NCBI GenBank assembly: GCA_900548485.1
Contig: URKL01000043.1
Coordinates: 1-10,164 of the forward strand
From: an uncultured Succinatimonas sp.
Lineage (GTDB): Bacteria; Pseudomonadota; Gammaproteobacteria; Enterobacterales; Succinivibrionaceae
Reading direction: 5' to 3'
DNA length: 10,164 nt
Position numbers and translations under genes: made by a program. The notes beneath the pieces were generated by a model, which did not search any database, was not told the origin of the DNA, and saw nothing but the letters and a program-made list of their open reading frames with translations. Each line of letters opens with the position of its first letter. Positions within the stretch are counted from its first letter, which is position 1. This document shows, in pieces, positions 7,274-10,164 of this stretch.

Positions 7274-8253
7274 TCCGTTTAGCTGTTACCCCAGGTGAAG
7301 GCGCCGGAGTTGGTCCTGAACTAATGTATCATTTAGCACAAAAAGACTATGATGCTAAATTAGTACTTATATGTTCAAAACAACTTATACAAGACCGTTT
7401 GAGTATCTATCCTGATGGACATAAGATAAAACTTATAGATTATGACCCACAAGATGAATCTCCATCTAAAAAAGGAACATTATGCATTTTAAATGTAGAT
7501 TTAAGTGTACCTGCTATTGCAGGTGTTCTTGATAAACATAATGCTCCTTATATCTTAAAATGCTTAGATATCGCTTCTGATAAATCTATGTCAGGAGAAT
7601 TTTTAGGCATGATTACAGGACCTATTAGCAAAGCTGTAATTGCCGATTGTGGCCTTGACTTTACAGGACATACTGAATATCTTCAGCAACATACCCATAC
7701 CAAAACCGTAGTCATGCTCTTAGGTTGTAAAGAGCTAAATGTCGCTTTAGTAACAACTCATTTACCTTTAAATTGTGTAAGTAAAGCAATTACCAAAGAG
7801 CATCTTGAGGAAATTTGTCTTGTATTAAATCACGATCTTAAAACAAAATTTGGCTGTAAAAACCCAAAGATCTTAGCTTGTGGTCTTAATCCTCATGCCG
7901 GAGAAAACGGTCATTTGGGGTTAGAAGAAATAGAAACTATCATTCCAACTTTTGAAAAACTACGCCAACAAGGCTTAGATATTGAAGGTCCTTTCCCCGC
8001 TGATACTATTTTTAACAGAGATAATCTTGATCGCGCTGATGCCTTTTTAACCATGTATCACGATCAAGGATTACCAGTATTAAAATATATAGGCTTTGAC
8101 CATGGTTACAACACCACTTTAGGTCTTCCTTATATCAGAACCTCTGTAGATCACGGTACTGCTATGGATATTGCAGGAAAAGGTATAGCAGATCCTGGTT
8201 CTTTATTCACTGCTGTAGATTTAGCCATCAAAATGGCATTTAATAGGAGATAA
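7270..8253 (+). CDS. pdxA: 4-hydroxythreonine-4-phosphate dehydrogenase
   Basis: PdxA oxidises 4-phosphohydroxy-L-threonine, using NAD, in the DXP-dependent pathway to pyridoxal 5'-phosphate (vitamin B6). The 327 residues compare with 329 in E. coli. Metal-binding histidines are His164 (TTHLPL), His209 (LNPHAGE) and His264 (YHDQGLP), each offset by two from E. coli. The substrate-binding TGHTEYL block has His134-Thr135. The N-terminus starts with the family motif TPGEGAGVGPE. The start codon overlaps the surA stop (ATGA), with AGGAG 5 nt upstream, so the two are translationally coupled. PdxA belongs to the isocitrate dehydrogenase-like fold. PdxA2-type paralogues exist elsewhere, but the position between surA and rsmA supports the B6 enzyme. 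Confidence 0.95.
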   Translation: MIRLAVTPGEGAGVGPELMYHLAQKDYDAKLVLICSKQLIQDRLSIYPDGHKIKLIDYDPQDESPSKKGTLCILNVDLSVPAIAGVLDKHNAPYILKCLDIASDKSMSGEFLGMITGPISKAVIADCGLDFTGHTEYLQQHTHTKTVVMLLGCKELNVALVTTHLPLNCVSKAITKEHLEEICLVLNHDLKTKFGCKNPKILACGLNPHAGENGHLGLEEIETIIPTFEKLRQQGLDIEGPFPADTIFNRDNLDRADAFLTMYHDQGLPVLKYIGFDHGYNTTLGLPYIRTSVDHGTAMDIAGKGIADPGSLFTAVDLAIKMAFNRR

Positions 8254-8255
8254 TA

Positions 8256-9056
8256 ATGGCTCTGCCCTCACCGCATATGCGGGCTCGCAAACGTTTTGGA
8301 CAAAACTTTTTGGTTGATGACTATATCATAGGACAAATTGTTGATGCCATAAATCCTAAGCCAGGCGATAGTTTAATTGAAATTGGTCCTGGACATGCAG
8401 CCTTAACTCGTCCTGTTTTAGAGAGAGCTCAAGCATTAACAGCTATCGAGCTTGATCGCGATTTAGTTGAAATTTTAAGTCACGATCCCTTCTTAAAAGG
8501 CCTAAATTTGATCTCTGCAGATGCTTTAAAGATAGATTTTTCCTCCTTACCAGGAGCAGGTAAACTACGCGTCTTTGGCAACCTTCCCTATAACATTACT
8601 TCTCCCATCATTTTCCATCTTTTAAAACAAGAAGGAATCATTGATATGCACTTTATGTTGCAAAAAGAAGTAGTTGAGCGTTTAGCTGCAGGGCCTGGTG
8701 GACATGACTATGGCAGATTAACTGTCATGACACAATTTTATGCTGATGTTATCCCCATGTTAGTAGTTCCACCTCAGGCTTTCAGACCTGCGCCGAAGGT
8801 CACATCTGCTGTCGTAAGGCTTATTCCTAAAAAGTTAACTGCAGAAGACCGTGCTTTAGCGGAAACTTTAAATACTATTACTACTGCCGCTTTTGGCGCT
8901 CGCCGTAAAACTTTACGTAATGCCTTAGGAAAAATCTTCACAGAAGAACAACTGCAAGAACTCAATATTGATCCTATAGCTCGTGCTGAAAACTTAAGCT
9001 TAGAACAATATATAAACCTAGCAAAATCTTTAAAACAACGAAATGAGGAGCTATAA
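8256..9056 (+). CDS. rsmA: 16S rRNA dimethyladenosine transferase RsmA (KsgA)
   Basis: RsmA dimethylates two adjacent adenines (A1518 and A1519 in E. coli numbering) near the 3' end of 16S rRNA, a late checkpoint of 30S assembly. The 266 residues compare with 273 in E. coli. The N-terminal RKRFGQNFL (11-19) is the family signature. SAM-binding motif I EIGPG is at 42-46, the acidic IELDRD at 64-69, and the catalytic NLPYN block at 109-113. The C-terminal RNA-binding domain starts around 180 (RPAPKVTSAVVRL). A strong AGGAG lies 6 nt before the ATG, and the pdxA stop is 2 bp upstream. It is not an Erm resistance methylase: the linkage and the KsgA-specific PPKV-like block argue against that. Confidence 0.96.
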   Translation: MALPSPHMRARKRFGQNFLVDDYIIGQIVDAINPKPGDSLIEIGPGHAALTRPVLERAQALTAIELDRDLVEILSHDPFLKGLNLISADALKIDFSSLPGAGKLRVFGNLPYNITSPIIFHLLKQEGIIDMHFMLQKEVVERLAAGPGGHDYGRLTVMTQFYADVIPMLVVPPQAFRPAPKVTSAVVRLIPKKLTAEDRALAETLNTITTAAFGARRKTLRNALGKIFTEEQLQELNIDPIARAENLSLEQYINLAKSLKQRNEEL

Positions 9057-10130
9057 ATGAGCGGCTCTCCTATTTATGAGCTCTTAGAACGCTCTTTAGA
9101 ACGTTTTACCGATCGTCGTTTGTTAATTTGTGGCGATATTTTAGATGAGCAATTATTAAAACTCACTCGTTATACTAAAAGTGCAACTGTACTTGTAGAT
9201 AACTATATTACAGCTCAAGCTATGGCAGCTCTTCTTGGGCAAACTTTAGATTCAAGCTGTGAGCAGAACATAAATTATAAACACATAAATATCTGCTATG
9301 CTCCTCTAGAGAGCGCTAAATTAGAAAAGTTTGATACATTGCTATTGATTTTAGGTAAAAACAAGCAATTAACTTTAAAGCTTTTGTCTAACTTACAAGC
9401 TCATTTAGAACCAAACAGCTTAATTTATATAGCTGGCGAAAATGCCGGTGGCGGAAAAAGCGCCGGTAGTTTATTAAACCCCACAGGCGAAAGTTTTAAA
9501 CTCGATCTAGCACGTAAATGCACTTTATTTATGGCTCAATATCAACAGCCATTCCCAGAATGGCAACAAGATGAGCCCATAAGTGTTGGAGCTTGTGGTT
9601 TTAAATTTAAACTTTATCAAGACCCTACTGTATTTTCTCAAGGTCGCCTGGATGAGGGCACGGCAATGTTACTATATGCGATTCGCGATGCTAACATTAC
9701 CCATAGAGCTTTAGATTTAGGTTGCGGTTGTGGCATCGTTGGCTTATGTTTAAAGCGCCTTGGTCATTTAGAAGTAACAGCTTCAGATGTAAGTGCTCAA
9801 GCTTTATATTTAAGCTCAAAAAATGCCGAATTAAACGATATTGAGGGAATTAATTATCAAAGTGCTGATATGTTAAAAGAGCTTGATAGTTTTGATTTAA
9901 TTGCTGTAAATCCTCCTTTTCATCGCGGAATAGCAACTACTACAGCTCCTACTATAAGAATGATTCAAGAGGCACCTGCACATCTAAATCAAGGCGGTGC
10001 AATGTACTTAGTTGCTAATAGTCATTTGCCTTATGATAAATATCTAAAAGAGGCTTTTAGTAGCATAAGTATAGTTAAAGAAAATCCTCGCTATAAAGTT
10101 TATAAATGCTTAGTTTATACAAGCGGATGA
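9057..10130 (+). CDS. rsmC: 16S rRNA guanine-N2 methyltransferase RsmC
   Basis: RsmC uses SAM to methylate N2 of G1207 (E. coli numbering) of 16S rRNA in the assembled 30S subunit. The 357 residues compare with 343 in E. coli. It has the family's two-domain layout. A degenerate N-terminal methyltransferase-like half (about 1-180, with GEN at 127-129) has lost its catalytic motif. The active C-terminal half has VFSQGRLDEGT (192-202), the SAM loop LDLGCGCG (219-226) and catalytic NPPFH (285-289). The ATG follows the rsmA stop with no gap and has GAGGAG 6 nt upstream. The C-terminus (RYKVYK) ends about where E. coli RsmC ends, so the gene appears complete. The last few codons adjoin an anomalous GC-rich tail, so the final 5-7 residues are less certain. 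Confidence 0.92.
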   Translation: MSGSPIYELLERSLERFTDRRLLICGDILDEQLLKLTRYTKSATVLVDNYITAQAMAALLGQTLDSSCEQNINYKHINICYAPLESAKLEKFDTLLLILGKNKQLTLKLLSNLQAHLEPNSLIYIAGENAGGGKSAGSLLNPTGESFKLDLARKCTLFMAQYQQPFPEWQQDEPISVGACGFKFKLYQDPTVFSQGRLDEGTAMLLYAIRDANITHRALDLGCGCGIVGLCLKRLGHLEVTASDVSAQALYLSSKNAELNDIEGINYQSADMLKELDSFDLIAVNPPFHRGIATTTAPTIRMIQEAPAHLNQGGAMYLVANSHLPYDKYLKEAFSSISIVKENPRYKVYKCLVYTSG

Positions 10131-10164
10131 GCGCCGTGGAGTTCAGCACCGAGCCTCTGCCCCG
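10127..10164 (+). other. GC-rich 3' tail, possible foreign or chimeric end, with partial ORF
   Basis: After the rsmC stop, 25 of 34 bases (10131-10164) are G or C, about 74%, against roughly one-third elsewhere. An ATG at 10127 overlaps the rsmC stop (ATGA) and opens a frame of 12 codons (MSAVEFSTEPLP) that runs off the edge. Nearly every codon after the ATG ends in G or C, unlike all other genes here. It could be a chimeric assembly end, the start of a recently acquired gene, or a structured RNA. It is too short to identify. Confidence 0.4.

Noticed and set aside
8256..9056. A possible Erm-type macrolide resistance methylase.
   Set aside because: The N-terminal RKRFGQNFL, KsgA-like length and pdxA linkage identify RsmA.
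10108..10130. The RsmC C-terminus (CLVYTSG) resembles the peptide made when Nextera transposase adapter is translated.
   Set aside because: At the nucleotide level only TTATACA matches the adapter. The flanking bases differ on both sides, so this is probably coincidence, although the GC-rich tail next to it remains suspicious.

Overview
The window is about 10.2 kb of AT-rich DNA (roughly one-third G+C by eye) that is almost fully coded. It reads as a chromosomal housekeeping segment of a Gram-negative gammaproteobacterium. LptD, SurA, ZapD, YacG, XerD, PdxA, RsmA and RsmC all match the E. coli versions in length and motif spacing. LptD and SurA imply an outer membrane with lipopolysaccharide. 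ZapD and RsmC are mainly gammaproteobacterial. The low G+C, plus a small lipoprotein that looks like a starch-enzyme accessory domain, would fit a gut or rumen lineage such as Succinivibrionaceae. That placement is inference only.

Layout. Positions 1-70 are non-coding and hold a perfect 12-bp inverted repeat. Positions 71-1442 are a two-gene minus-strand unit: a small lipoprotein gene (TTG start) followed one base later by xerD. Positions 1443-1586 are the divergent intergenic region, with a consensus TATAAT centred in a palindrome. From 1587 to 10130 eight genes run on the plus strand with gaps of 0-19 bp or 4-bp overlaps: coaE, zapD, yacG, lptD, surA, pdxA, rsmA, rsmC. This looks like one long transcription unit. 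The last 34 bp, after the rsmC stop, are abruptly GC-rich and do not resemble the rest.

The plus-strand run joins two blocks that are separate in E. coli: coaE-zapD-yacG (coenzyme A synthesis, FtsZ bundling, gyrase inhibition) and lptD-surA-pdxA-rsmA (LPS export to the outer membrane, its periplasmic chaperone, vitamin B6 synthesis, 16S rRNA dimethylation). In E. coli rsmA is followed by apaG-apaH. Here it is followed directly by rsmC, so two 16S rRNA methyltransferases sit side by side. LptD and SurA are a real functional pair, since SurA assists LptD assembly. The other genes are linked mainly by growth.

I see no mobile element, CRISPR array, tRNA, rRNA, toxin-antitoxin pair or defence system. 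I found no evidence of an undescribed system. The points worth a second look are modest: the anomalous 3' tail, an approximately 80-residue N-terminal addition in LptD, an N-terminally extended YacG with an extra cysteine, the unassigned lipoprotein beside xerD, and the fused gene order.
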